This document shows, piece by piece, positions 22,824 to 33,763 of a stretch of DNA of 64,000 nucleotides. A model generated the notes under the pieces. It saw only the letters and a list, made by a program, of their open reading frames with translations, made no database searches and was not told where the DNA came from. Where the stretch lies: positions 13,764,501 to 13,828,500 of the forward strand of contig JALJCS010000022.1 of assembly GCA_023055355.1 (NCBI GenBank), read 5' to 3'. How positions within the stretch are numbered: the stretch's first letter is position 1; each line of letters begins with the position of its first letter. A program made the translations under genes and the position numbers. Source of the DNA: Agelaius tricolor. Its lineage: Eukaryota; Chordata; Aves; Passeriformes; Icteridae.

Positions 22824-23482
22824 CTGCCCCAGCTGGGCTCTCTCCAGGCAGTGGTGCTCCTGCACTGGAGGGGATGTCAGTCTCACACCCTGCAGGGAAG
22901 GAACAAAGCAAATCCTCGTGGATGTTGCCAGGTCTGACTGGAACTGCTCCAGGCTGTGACCCTGCACGTTTCAGTGAGTGCCAGGGCTGGAGATGGCCCA
23001 GCAGAGCCCCTTGCCTGCTCTGCTCCCCACAGGTGGGTTCAGCCCCTGCTGCCCCTGGAAGAGGAGCTGGGCTTGCCTTGGCTGCAGGGCTGGCACCAGC
23101 TCAGCAGGGCCCGGGGCTGAGCATGGACCTGCCATCCCCACGGATGGAAGGAGGAGGGGAGCTCCTCCCTGAGCTCACAGCCAGCGCTGCTCCTCTCCAG
23201 GTGCTCCGTGCCAGCCACAGAAACGCCATGGAGAAATTGCCTCTTACATCAAACAGTTCCATTCTGCCTTTAAAAAAACCCAAAAGTCATTATTGTGGGA
23301 TTTAAAAAAAGCAGAAAGTCATTATTGTGGGTAAGGTGTGACTGAGGCAGAGCCCTGGTGCCAGAGCTCAGTGCAGGGCACCCAGAGCATGCACAGGCAG
23401 GGGAGGAGATTCACAGTAAAAACACTGCAAGCACCACTTGTAACAGCCATTTCTAATTCTGCATCAGAACCCACAAGAGCCC
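22824..23482. other. Unique sequence, no gene recognised
   Basis: GC-richer DNA with no exon recognised. A small direct repeat (agtcattattgtggg) is at 23287 and 23317. Confidence 0.4.
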
Positions 23483-23880
23483 AGCCTGGGTTGGGTTGGG
23501 AGGGACCCCAAACCCACCCAGTGCCACCCCTGCCATGGCAGGGACACCTCCCACTGTCCCAGGGGCTCCCAGCCCCAGGGTCCAGCCTGGCCTTGGGCAC
23601 TGCCAGGGATCCAGGGGCAGCCCCAGCTGCTCTGGGCACCTGTGCCAGGGCTGCCCACCCTGCCAGGGAACAATTCCCAATTCCCAATCTCCCATCCAGC
23701 CCTGCCCTCTGGCACTGGCAGCCATTCCCTGGCTCCTGTCCCTCCATCCTTGTCCCCAGTCCCTCTGCAGCTCTCCTGGAGCCCCTTCAGGCCCTGCCAG
23801 GGGCTCTGAGCTCTCCCTGGAGCTGCTCCTGTCCAGGTGAGCACCCCCAGGTGTCCCAGCCTGGCTCACCCAGTTTGGGT
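23483..23880 (-). mobile_element. CR1 LINE fragment, longest type
   Basis: About 400 bp of the minus-strand CR1 3' end. It runs from ttgggttgggagggacccca through ccatggcagggacacctccc, ggatccaggggcagccccag, ggaacaattcccaattccca and ccctctgcagctctcctgga to agctgctcctgtccaggtga. The match with 38625-38992 is very close, suggesting a young subfamily. It is 5' truncated with no coding domain. Confidence 0.85.
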
Positions 23881-24749
23881 TCTCCTGGGACAGCCCCATG
23901 GTTTTGTAACCTCCACAAAGAACAGCAGAGCCCAGGCTCTGAGCACACCTGGGCAAGCTGAGATGTCCCACCCAGGGAACTGCATTTTGATTTTTATTTA
24001 TTTACACAGTCCGATCTTTCTAAATATCCAATTCAAACATACCTTTGGCAAGCAAAGCTCTCCATGCTATCAATCTCTAAAATATCCCAGGCTTCCTAAA
24101 ACCTGAGCTTCAGGGAGAACAAACAGCACTGCTGCAACCTGCAGAAAGTGAATTTTTTCACGCTGCTTCCTCTTCCATTTTCCAGCCCTATTTCTATTCC
24201 TAATTAAGCAAACTTGAGAGTGTTCCAGAAATACAAAGAGGAGCGGTTGAATTTGGAGACATTAAGAGAATTTTAAATGTCGTGCTTTTAGCCTCAAAAC
24301 TGAATTCACATGAGGAAGAAGTAAGTAAGTAAAATATATATTTTTAATCCTCCACGTACCCCTCTATTAACCACAATTACAACACTTCAAAGCACATTAA
24401 TTTTCTGCTTTCAAGTTCTCTATAGCAACAGTTTGTTGGAAGAGTTTGATTTCATTGTATTATGCCAATACTATCCCGGTAGAAATTTCAATCTTTTTAG
24501 ACAGAAAGAAGTGCAAAAAATTACATTAACAACGAGCATAAAGAAATGGAAGCTCTCAATGTCTCTTAATTTATGCCATTTTCCTGCGGGTTTTTTTAAA
24601 CCTCTTTTTTTTCCTGCCAGCTTAGTGCCGCCTCGTGAATGCGGTTGGTGTTTCACAGGGGGAGCAGCTGAGCGCGGGGAGAGAAACCCAGGAGTGAGCA
24701 GGGGCTGGGATCCTGCTCCTGCTGCAGCCAGCACCGAGCCTGCAGGGCA
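23881..24749. other. AT-rich block, possible conserved element
   Basis: Bases 24130-24640 are AT-rich with varied, non-repetitive motifs (cctaattaagcaaact, ccacaattacaacac, gcacattaattttctg, caatactatcccgg). The sequence is not simple, resembles no repeat here, and is one of the best candidates in the window for conserved non-coding DNA. No gene is recognised. Confidence 0.4.
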
Positions 24750-25012
24750 GGGACCGGGAAAGGGCTGGGAAAGGGACTGGGAAAGGGCTGGGAAAGGGAC
24801 TGGGAAAGGGACTGGGAAAGGGACTGGGAAAGGGACCGGGAAAGGGCTGGGAAAGGGACCGGGAAAGGGCTGGGAAAGGGACCGGGAAAGGGACTGGGAA
24901 AGGGCTGGGAAAGGGCTGGGAAAGGGACTGGGAAAGGGACTGGGAAAGGGCTGGGAAAGGGCTGGGAAAGGGACCAGGAAAGGGCTGGGAAAGGGACTGG
25001 GAAAGAGCTGGG
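24750..25012. repeat. G-rich minisatellite, 11-12-bp unit
   Basis: About 23 units of gggaaagggact or gggaaagggct, with gggaccggg variants. GGG runs are spaced by 2-3 bases, an ideal layout for G-quadruplexes on the plus strand. Confidence 0.95.
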
Positions 25013-25018
25013 GCATCC

Positions 25019-25445
25019 ACAGGGCTCCAGGGCTCCAGACACACCTGGGGATACAGGGGAGACCCATAGCGGATCCAGGGCTGCCAGCCTCACCTGGGCA
25101 TCCAGGGGAGATCCAGGGCTGCCAGCCTCACCTGGGGATCCAGGGGAGATCCAAGGCTCTGCTCACACCTGGGGAGCAGGGAGCAATGAGGGATCCAGGG
25201 CTCCAGTCACACCTGGGGATTCAGGGGGGATCCAGGGAGAATCCAGAGCTCCAGCCCCACCTGGGCTGGGGATCCATGGGGGATCCAGAGCCCAGAACCA
25301 CACCTGGAGAGCAGGGATCCAGGGGAGATCCAGGGGAGATCCAGGGCTCCAGCCATACCTGGGGGGATCCATAGGGGATCCAGGGATCCCAGACACACCT
25401 GGGCCCATAGGGATCCAGGGGGGATCCAGGGCTCCCACCTGCTCA
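25019..25445. repeat. Minisatellite built on ggatccagggg
   Basis: Irregular units of about 35-60 bp containing cacacctggggatccagggg and gatccagggctccag. It abuts the G-rich array to its left but has an unrelated unit. Unit lengths vary, so copy number is about nine. Confidence 0.85.
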
Positions 25446-25571
25446 GGCTTTAACAAGACTGTGTCCACCTGGGCATCTCTGCAGGTTCTGCATCCAGCCC
25501 AGGATCCCCAGACTCAAGGAGGAGCTGGAGCTGCTGGAGAGATCCAGAGAAAGTCCCAGAGCTGCTCCAAG
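25446..25571. other. Short unique spacer
   Basis: Spacer between the minisatellite and a CR1 copy. Nothing is recognised. Confidence 0.4.
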
Positions 25572-25972
25572 GGCTGGAGCCCCTCTGGAGCCAGGCTGGG
25601 ACACCTGGGGGACTCACCTGGACAGGAGCAGCTCCAGGGAGAGCTCAGAGCCCCTGGCAGGGCCTGAAGGGGCTCCAGGAGAGCTGCAGAGGGACTGGGG
25701 ACAAGGATGGAGGGACAGGAGCCAGGGAATGGCTGCCAGTGCCAGAGGGCAGGGCTGGATGGGGGATTGGGAATTGGGAATTGTTCCCTGGCAGGGTGGG
25801 CAGCCCTGGCACAGGTGCCCAGAGCAGCTGGAGCTGCCCCTGCATCCCTGGCAGTGCCCAAGGCCAGGCTGGACACTGGGGCTGGGAGCACCTGGGACAG
25901 TGGGAGGTGTCCCTGCCATGGCTGGGGTGGCACTGGGGGGGTTTGGGGTCCCTCCCAACCCCAAACCAGTCT
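25572..25972 (+). mobile_element. CR1 LINE fragment, longest type, sense
   Basis: About 400 bp in sense orientation, the mirror of the copies at 23.5 and 38.6 kb. It starts near ctctggagccaggctgggac, passes ggaattgttccctggcaggg and gccaaggc-type phrases, and ends gtttggggtccctcccaacc. A duplicated gggaattgggaattg occurs at about 25768. Confidence 0.85.
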
Positions 25973-26376
25973 GAGAGTCTCTTGCTTTTCTGCCCCTCTG
26001 CAGGTGCTCACTGTGACAAGAGGGACAGCAGGGACCAGGGGAGCACCCTGGGGACCAACAAAGACCTGCAGCACTCGGTGTCACCCTAACTCAGCAGATT
26101 AATTGGCAATGAGTTCTGCTTAACCACTTCTCCTAAGACAAGCTGGAAAAAAATTCAATAAAACTTGTGTTAAGCTGATTCCATGCTGCAGTACAAACAA
26201 AGTGTGAGCACTCTAATCCTCTTACACCAGGGAACAGGCTCCTAAAGTCATTATTTAATAAGATTAAATACTGCAGGTCATAAAAATTAATTTATACAGC
26301 TGCCATGGTTTAAAAACTGCATGTCTGCAGAGTGGGACAGATTTCCTTCCCATGGAGAGGCAAAGGTGAGCACAGC
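25973..26376. other. Unique sequence, no gene recognised
   Basis: AT-richer from 26090 to 26320. No exon or RNA gene is seen. Confidence 0.4.
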
Positions 26377-26470
26377 TGGGGCTGCCCCTGGATCCCTGGC
26401 AGTGCCCAAGGCCAGGCTGGACACTGGGGCTGGGAGCACCTGGGACAGTGGGAGGTGTCCCTGCCATGGC
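26377..26470 (+). mobile_element. Short CR1 fragment
   Basis: Ninety-four bp of the CR1 core (cagctggggctgcccctgga to gtgtccctgccatggc), cut at both ends. Confidence 0.8.
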
Positions 26471-26834
26471 ACAGCACTGAAACCTCCCCTTGGAATGCAA
26501 ACATTCACTTAAAATTGTCCCAAAATTATTTTTCAAAGTCCCTTTCAGAGGGTCTTTTCAGCACAGAGGTTCTGAACTCCCTCCCAGCCACACTGGTTTC
26601 ACCAAAAAGGAGGAAACAAAAGGCTTGGACTCCATGAGGCCATTTCTCTACTTTACCCAAACCTCTCTTAACCTTAACCTTGCCCCAATTTACCACATTT
26701 TGCTCCTGAGAGCTAAAAGAGGGAGGGAAAAGAAGATAAAGGCACCATCAGCACTCTGCTGCTCGCTCATGAAACTTCAGGGGCTGTGTTAGAGTCTTTA
26801 CATCCAGAAACAACAAAAGCATTTCTCACATTAA
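26471..26834. other. Unique sequence, no gene recognised
   Basis: No repeat or gene is recognised between the CR1 piece and the AT-rich palindrome cluster. Confidence 0.4.
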
Positions 26835-27172
26835 AACAGGAAGCAATACAAATACATATAAATATATAATTATATATATAAAATATTTAATTATATATAA
26901 TTATACAATAGCTCTGAAAACAGAGCTATTGTATAATTATATATAATAAAATATTATATATATATAATTGTATAAGATATATATTATATAATTATATATA
27001 ATTATACAATAGCTGTTTTCAGAGCTATTGTTTAATTATATATAATAAAATATTTTATATATATAATTGTATAAGATATATATATTATTGTATAAAATAT
27101 ATATATTCTATACAATATATTTTATACTATTGTATAAAAGATATATATTATAAACAATAGCTCTGTTTTCAT
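26835..27172. repeat. AT-rich palindrome cluster
   Basis: Nearly pure A/T sequence with three occurrences of caatagct. At 26890-26947 there is a perfect hairpin: 27-base arms around an aaaa loop (inner stem caatagctctg / cagagctattg). After one mismatch, seven more bases pair. A second, related and shortened palindrome about 100 bp later has tttt in the loop. The segment from caatagct to aattgtataagatatat is thus present twice in tandem. Confidence 0.9.
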
Positions 27173-27296
27173 TTGGAGACACCAATCCTGACCCCTAGAA
27201 CCCTAACCCAGCCTAAGGCTGCCCCGGTGCTGCCAGGTGCTGCTCCCTGGGGAACATCCCCCCAGGTCAGGCAGTGCCTTGGCTGCTGCTGTGCTC
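27173..27296. other. Short unique spacer
   Basis: Contains accctagaaccctaaccc at about 27191, too short to call telomeric. Nothing else is recognised. Confidence 0.4.
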
Positions 27297-27520
27297 CATG
27301 GAATCAGGGCACTGGGAGGCTGGAAAAGGCCTCCCAACCACCCAATCCAGCCATTCCCAGCAGGGCCCAGGCCAACACTGCCCCCATCCCCAGGTGCCAC
27401 ATCCACAGGGCTGTGAGATCCCCCAGGGATGGGAACTCCAGCCCAGCCCTTCCCACAGGGAAATAATTCCAAATACCCAACCCAGACCTCTCCTGGCCCG
27501 GCTTGAGGCCGTGCCCACCC
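27297..27520 (-). mobile_element. CR1-like fragment, divergent type
   Basis: tggaatcagggcactgggag, ctggaaaaggcctcccaacc, gccacatccacagggctgtg, cccagggatgggaactccag and acagggaaataattcc follow the layout of the second CR1 type seen at 31.9, 42.6 and 44.3 kb. Confidence 0.6.
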
Positions 27521-28293
27521 TCTAACCCACCCCAAAGAGAAATCCAGCGCTGTCCCCAATTAAAACAATCCATCATTGTTTGGGCACTGTACATGAAAGA
27601 GCGGAGGCTGCAGCCACAGAGAGCATTCTCACCACTGGCATTTTCTGAAGCAATATTTCAACCAGAGGAAAAAGCCTTCCATCACCTCCTGGAAACGCCA
27701 GCTCGCAGAGAAATAAATATCTCTTTTGTATCAAAGCGATTCCCAATCCCTTTGATAAATCTTACCACTGTGCAGTTGAAACAACCCCATGAAGGGCTGG
27801 AAGGATCATCTAAATGCATCTGAACAACTCTGTTTATTTTGTATTCCAGAGCACATCGTGCCAGCTCGCAGAGCTCCTCCATTAGTCTTTAAAAATAGTA
27901 TTAAAGGACATTTCCGTCTATTTAAATTACGTCTATTTTCATTTAAATGAGTTGCTAAATAACAAGCTCCACGCCAGCGTTATGCTGGAGTGTGTGACTT
28001 TGAGAAATACACTTCAAACAAAACAAATTAGGGAACCTGGAAATTGCTACAGAAGAGCAAGGACATATTTTTGGGCAAAAGTAAACAGAGAACAACGGCA
28101 AGTCATCAAAGATATGGTAATAAACCCCCCATGCTCCATGTGTGAGGAACAGCACATAAGGAGTGGCTCACTGCACTCCTGTGAGGGCTTTATTTATAAA
28201 ACAATGCACAGAACTGGCACCTCCCTTCCTGAACTGGGGAGGGACTGAGTCCTCAGACTCGGCAGGTCCCTGGGAATTCCGAGCTGTCCCACC
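27521..28293. other. Possible conserved non-coding block
   Basis: About 680 bp of varied AT-rich sequence without simple repeats (attgtttgggcactgtacat, gaagcaatatttcaacc, tttgatgaa-like and tttaaatgagttgctaaata motifs). It ends at the large ATCC array. It could be a regulatory element or an ancient repeat. No exon is recognised. Confidence 0.38.
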
Positions 28294-28417
28294 CCATCCA
28301 TCATCCATCCATCCATCCATCATCCATCCATCATCCATCCATCCATCCATCCATCATCCATCCATCATCCATCCATCCATCATCCATCCATCATCCATCC
28401 ATCATCCATCCATCCAT

Positions 28418-28448
<31 letters not shown>

Positions 28449-29953
28449 CCATCATCCATCCATCATCCATCCATCCATCATCCATCCATCCATCCATCCA
28501 TCCATCATCCATCCATCATCCATCCATCCGTCCATCCATCCATCATCCATCATCCATCATCCATCCATCATCCATCCATCATCCATCCATCATCCATCCA
28601 TCCATCATCCATCCATCCATCCATCCATCATCCATCCATCATCCATCCATCCATCCATCCATCATCCATCCATCATCCATCCATCCGTCCATCCATCCAT
28701 CATCCATCCATCATCCATCCATCCATCCATCCATCCATCCATCCATCATCCATCCATCATCCATCCATCATCCATCCATCCATCCATCCATCCATCCATC
28801 CATCCATCATCCATCCATCCATCCATCCATCATCCATCCATCATCCATCCATCATCCATCCATCATCCATCCATCATCCATCCATCCATCCATCCATCAT
28901 CCATCCATCCATCATCCATCCATCATCCATCCATCCATCATCCATCCATCATCCATCCATCCATCCATCCATCCATCCATCATCCATCATCCATCCATCA
29001 TCCATCATCCATCCATCATCCATCCATCCATCCATCCATCCATCATCCATCCATCCATCCATCCATCATCCATCCATCCATCCATCCATCATCCATCCAT
29101 CATCCATCCATCCATCCATCCATCCCTCCATCATCCATCCTCCATCCATCATCCATCATCCATCCATGCATCCATCATCCATCCATCATCCATCCATCCA
29201 TCCATCATCCATCCATCCATCATCCATCCATCCATCCATCCATCATCCATCCATCCATCATCCATCCATCCATCATCCATCCATCATCCATCCATCATCC
29301 ATCCATCATCCATCCATCCATCATCCATCCATCATCCATCCATCCATCATCCATCCATCCATCCATCCATCATCCATCCATCCATCATCCATCCATCATC
29401 CATCCATCCATCATCCATCCATCATCCATCCATCCATCCATCCATCCATCCATCATCCATCATCCATCCATCATCCATCCATCCATCCATCCATCCATCA
29501 TCCATCCATCCATCCATCCATCATCCATCCATCCATCCATCCATCCATCATCCATCCATCATCCATCCATCCATCCATCCATCCCTCCATCATCCATCCT
29601 CCATCCATCATCCATCATCCATCCATGCATCCATCATCCATCCATCATCCATCCATCCATCCATCATCCATCCATCCATCATCCATCCATCATCCATCCA
29701 TCCATCATCCATCCATCCATCCATCCATCCATCATCCATCCATCCATCCATCATCCATCCATCCATCATCCATCCATCCATCCGTCTGTCCGTCCATCCC
29801 TCCGTCCATCCCTCCGTCCATCCATCCATCATCCATCCATCATCCATCATCCATCCATCATCCATCCATCCATCCATCATCCATCCATCCATTCATCCAT
29901 CCATCCATCATCCATCCATCCATCCGTCCGTCCGTCCATCCATGCATCCATCC
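28294..29953. repeat. ATCC/ATCATCC satellite-like array, 1.66 kb
   Basis: A mosaic of catc and catcatcc units with rare marker variants (ccgtcc at about 28437, 28528 and 28685; ccctcc at 29124 and 29583; gcatcc at about 29168 and 29627; a ccgtctgtccgtcc block at 29782). The ccctcc-to-gcatcc marker block of about 50 bp is repeated 459 bp later, showing duplication of a larger segment. Open frames through it on both strands are artefacts of the repeat. Confidence 0.97.
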
Positions 29954-30290
29954 CCCAGGACAGTGCCCCTGGGACAGCCCCAGGGCTCAGAGTGGCTCAG
30001 CAGACTCCCCTGGCAGGCTCAGGGACAGGTGGGACAGTTCTCTGAGAGCTCTCCACCCTGGAGGTGTGGGATTTAAGGGAGCTGAGTGGAATAAAACGGA
30101 ACCAACAAACCCCAAGGAGTGTTGGCATGAAGGCTGGGATGCCCAGAGCTCACCACCTCTGCTGTCATCACTTTTCTCCAGCTGGTAAAAAATACTGGGA
30201 TTGAACTCTCTAGGACTCAAAGCTCATGGGAATAAAGTCTGGCTCTGCTGGCTTAGGATCAGATTCATGGAACCACAGAGTTATGGAACC
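29954..30290. other. Unique sequence, no gene recognised
   Basis: Unique-looking DNA between the large array and a CR1 copy. Nothing is recognised. Confidence 0.4.
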
Positions 30291-30505
30291 AGAGTTAGGG
30301 AATCCCAGACTGATTCGGGTGAGAAGGGACCCCAAATCCCCCCAGTGCCAGCCCTGCCATGGCAGGGACACCTCCCACTGTCCCAGGGGCTCCAAGCCCC
30401 AGAGTCCAGCCTGGCCTTGGGCACTGCCAGGGATGCAGGGGCAGCCCCAGCTGCTCTGGGCACCTGTGCCAGGCCTGCCCACCCTCACAGGGAACAATTC
30501 CTTCA
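30291..30505 (-). mobile_element. CR1 LINE fragment, 3' end
   Basis: Starts agttagggaatcccagactg and continues with ggaccccaaatcccccca, gccatggcagggacacctcc and aggggcagccccag to ccaccctcacagggaacaat. Minus orientation. Confidence 0.82.
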
Positions 30506-31866
30506 CTTACCCAAGCTAAAGAAGCATCAAAGTTTGCCTTAAACTAGAACCCCTCTATTGTACATCAGGAATTGGTAGATTATCAAACACACCAGGAGCA
30601 GCTTCACGTGAGGCTCAGCTCAAGCACCTCTCAAGGCACAGCTCAAACAGCAGCTCTGGGAAGCTCCCAGGGAAACGTGCCTGGAATGTGGAGCTGCCAG
30701 AGCAGCTGGGCACAGCCACCCCAGCAAGGAGCCCTGGCCCTGCCACTTGGATTTTAATCACTGCCAAATACCACAGCTCCTCCAGCTCTGCAGCAAGTTC
30801 AGGCCAGGGTCTCTTTCAGCCACCTACTACGTGTTGCTTGGATATGGATTATTATTTCCCAAGCAGGATGTGGAATATTTTATTTTTGTACCATCGGATC
30901 TTGCTCACACGCAATCATTTGCATTCTTAAGGAGCCAACCCAGTCTGCTTTGTAACTCCTGTGAGCCCAGAAAAAGCATCCCCCCACTCCCTCTGTCTTG
31001 GGAACGGAATTTTCACAGCACACTAAGTATCTTCTGATTAGAATCTTGGGGTTTTTATAAAAATACAGCTCTGGCATGCCAAGGCACATTAGGCAAGACA
31101 AGGAACAAAGTCACACAGTGACAATGAACGTCATAAATAATTAATAAATACATGAGCTGAGAACAGGGATCAGAGCATGTGTGAGTGTTTGGGCTCAGGA
31201 CAGCACAAAAAGTGACTCACACATTAAACCACCTTCTGCCATGGCTGTAAAGCTGCCCCTCTCCCCTGGCACTCTGGAAGGGTTTCTAAAAACTGGAAAG
31301 ATTTGGGTTTTTTTTGCTGATATATTTCCAAAGAAATAAATCCATCTTCTGTAAACGGAAAGTGTAGGAAGTTTTCTCAGTATAGGTAATTTGCATATAT
31401 ATTTACCCTCTAGAATACTGCCAGCTCCAATGAGATGTAAAGAAACAATTCAATGTATGCATTTGGTGCTCTAGCCATGCCACAAATCATATGCACTTAA
31501 TTCAGCAGGGCCATAAACCCCAGAACTACAGGAGTAATCAAGAACCCACTTAACCTTTCCCCAGCAACCCTGCAAAAAGTTAGTGTGAAATATGTGACAA
31601 TCCCCTAAAATTATAACGAAAGGGCAGCAAGAGAGGTGCGCTGTAAAACACAATCGGCGTGAAGGCAAGGAAAAACTGGGAAAATAGAAGAAAAATTAGT
31701 TCTGGAGTCATGCTCAGTAATGGCTGATGTATGCTCACAATAAAATGAGATGCAGAATGCAAAAGTCCTCGAAAATAAGAGCATAATTTCACCAGGATTC
31801 AGCCAGCAGGTCTAAGAGTTACAGAATTCCCGTGGGTTGGAGGAAACAAGAAGTGGAACTGTAACA
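30506..31866. other. Unique AT-richer sequence
   Basis: No gene recognised. Bases 31020-31800 are AT-rich and non-repetitive (cataaataattaataaatac, atttgcatatatatttaccc). They could be conserved non-coding DNA or an old element. Confidence 0.4.
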
Positions 31867-32180
31867 CAGAATCCCAGACCCTGAAGGCTGGAAAAGCCCT
31901 CCCAGCCCATGGAGTCCCAGCTGTGCCCCATCCCCACCCTGTCCCCAGCCCAGAGCTCTGGGCAGCCCCTGCCAAGGCCTGAGCCCCCTTTCCAATTTTT
32001 TATGAGGAAAAAAATTCCTCATAAAACACATAAAGGTTTTTTACACCCAAGGTTTAAAAAAATTAAACCCAAGGTCATAAAAAAATTCCAAATTACTGCT
32101 CAGGTATATTGCATTAGATTGATGGAATTGCAAGGCAGAGAAAGGCAGCCCAGGGCAATTGGGAGGAGTTTTCCTGCAGA
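31867..32180 (-). mobile_element. CR1-like composite, shared with 44.3 kb
   Basis: The first part (agaatcccagaccctgaagg, ggaaaagccctcccagccca, agtcccagctgtgcccc) is a divergent CR1 3' end. The second part (aaaacacataaaggttttt, ccaaattactgctcaggtat, aggcagagaaaggcagccca) has no CR1 look. The whole composite recurs in the same order at 44299-44612. Confidence 0.6.
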
Positions 32181-33651
32181 GCCCCCCTTGGTTCAGCTAG
32201 ATATGGAAGTTCAGATGGACACAGCTATATTTCAGTACTTATACATGTATTTATATATAATATCTCCATATCCGGGTTCCTGCAGAAAGCTCAGAAGTTT
32301 TAATTTCTCCAAGATAACCTGGAGCCAAGTGCAGACTTTCCCCACACAAAGTCCTGAAGGCTTTCACCAGCAGCGTGGTACTGTCCCTGCATGCACTTTT
32401 AAAATAAAGAAATAATGTAATATTTAAAACTTCAGCTCCTCAAAGTCAGACCTCGAATCTACACTTGGAAAATTAAATAGTTTGCCTCATCACAGAAGTC
32501 CCAAATGGTGAATAATTTCTGTCAGCCCACATGTCTCTTTTGTAGAAGGGGAGAATTAAAACATTCATAGGTATTTGTAAAGTGAAATACAGATTGACTT
32601 CAAGAAAATCCATGGCACAGCATGGTTGGAGGTGGCACTTTGAGGTAATTACTGCAATTTCTTCTACACTTTCACAGCCAGGTCAGGGAACCTGTGCATT
32701 ATTTGGTACATTCAATGTGGGAACTGTGTCCTGCTCTCAGGGCTGGGGGTCCCAGGACAATTCTGCAGCCCCAGGGCTGAGATCCCAGAGCAGCCCAGAG
32801 CCAGGAGCAGGGTGTGCCCTGGGAAGGCTGGGATGGGAACAGCCACAGCCAGGACAGCACCTGCCCCTGGGCTTTGGCTTCCCAGGCACTCAGTGCTGGA
32901 AGCAGGGCACGTCCTGAGCTGGCAGGAGCCACCAGGAGCAGCCAGGCCAGCTCCTGCCAGTCCCTCTGAGCCAATTCACTGAGAGGCTTCACCTGCAATG
33001 GGCTGGACAATGACAGAAAACAGTTTTAAAAATAAATAACTCAGTCTGATGCTTACATCTCGTCTTTGAGATACTTCTCCTCTGAGAAGTCTTCTCATTT
33101 CCCAGCCTTTCAAATTTTATCTCTACAAATCTCCTCCAAACCTTGAACAGCAACAATTAAAATCTACTTGTTAGAAGTATATTAGCTACAAAGGGAAATA
33201 GGAAAGGTCAGGGATGGGGAACTCGTGAGCCTCCCCCAGAGCAGGTAAGGAGCTGCCTTGACAGGAGGCTTCATTTGAACGAAATAATGCATTCTGTTCT
33301 GGATTGGGTACAAATGGAAGCATGTAGAGCTCAGAGTCTGGAGGTGGGTGGCTTTGGGCTGTAATTTTAATTAAGTGCTCATCCCTGTATGCAGTGCTTG
33401 GTATTTCTGTGCTGTTAAAGGCAGATTTGGGGTGGTTTTGCTGCCATGCCAACCCTGCCCCTGGGAAGTGCTGGCAGGAACAGAAAGCTGGCAGGGAGAA
33501 CCTGGGAGCCAGCACTGACCCCCTGTGCCAGTGACCAGCGTGGGCTGCTGTGCCAGGGCATCCCTGGGGATGGAATTCCCTCAGGGCAGCAGAGCACACA
33601 GCCCGTGGCTCTTCAGCCCCAGGGGCACCAGCACCTCCAGCCCTGCCCCAG
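32181..33651. other. Unique sequence, no gene recognised
   Basis: AT-rich from 32200 to 32680 and 33010 to 33420, GC-richer between. Several ATTA motifs. No exon or RNA gene is recognised. Confidence 0.4.
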
Positions 33652-33763
33652 CCCATCCTATCCCACCCCCTTATCCCATCCCAGCCCATCCCCATCCCCT
33701 TATCCCATCCCATCCCCATCCCCATCCCCTTATCCCATCCCATCCCATCCCCATCCCATCCCA
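33652..33763. repeat. CCCAT/CCCTTAT simple array
   Basis: Interspersed catccc, catcccc and cttatccc units, about 20 in all. The minus strand has closely spaced GGG/GGGG runs and could form G-quadruplexes. Confidence 0.9.

Noticed and set aside
23453..23971. A recurring peptide found in frames at several places (also 25.6-26.1, 37.3-37.7 and 38.5-39.0 kb)
   Set aside because: It is the translation of CR1 3'-end copies. No reverse transcriptase or endonuclease domain is present, and frames differ among copies.
27186..27206. Telomere-like cctagaaccctaaccc
   Set aside because: Only one or two partial units. Not an interstitial telomeric array.
28163..30076. A 637-codon open frame rich in His, Pro and Ser
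   Set aside because: It is produced by the ATCC/ATCATCC array. The opposite strand is open as well, and there is no non-repetitive domain.
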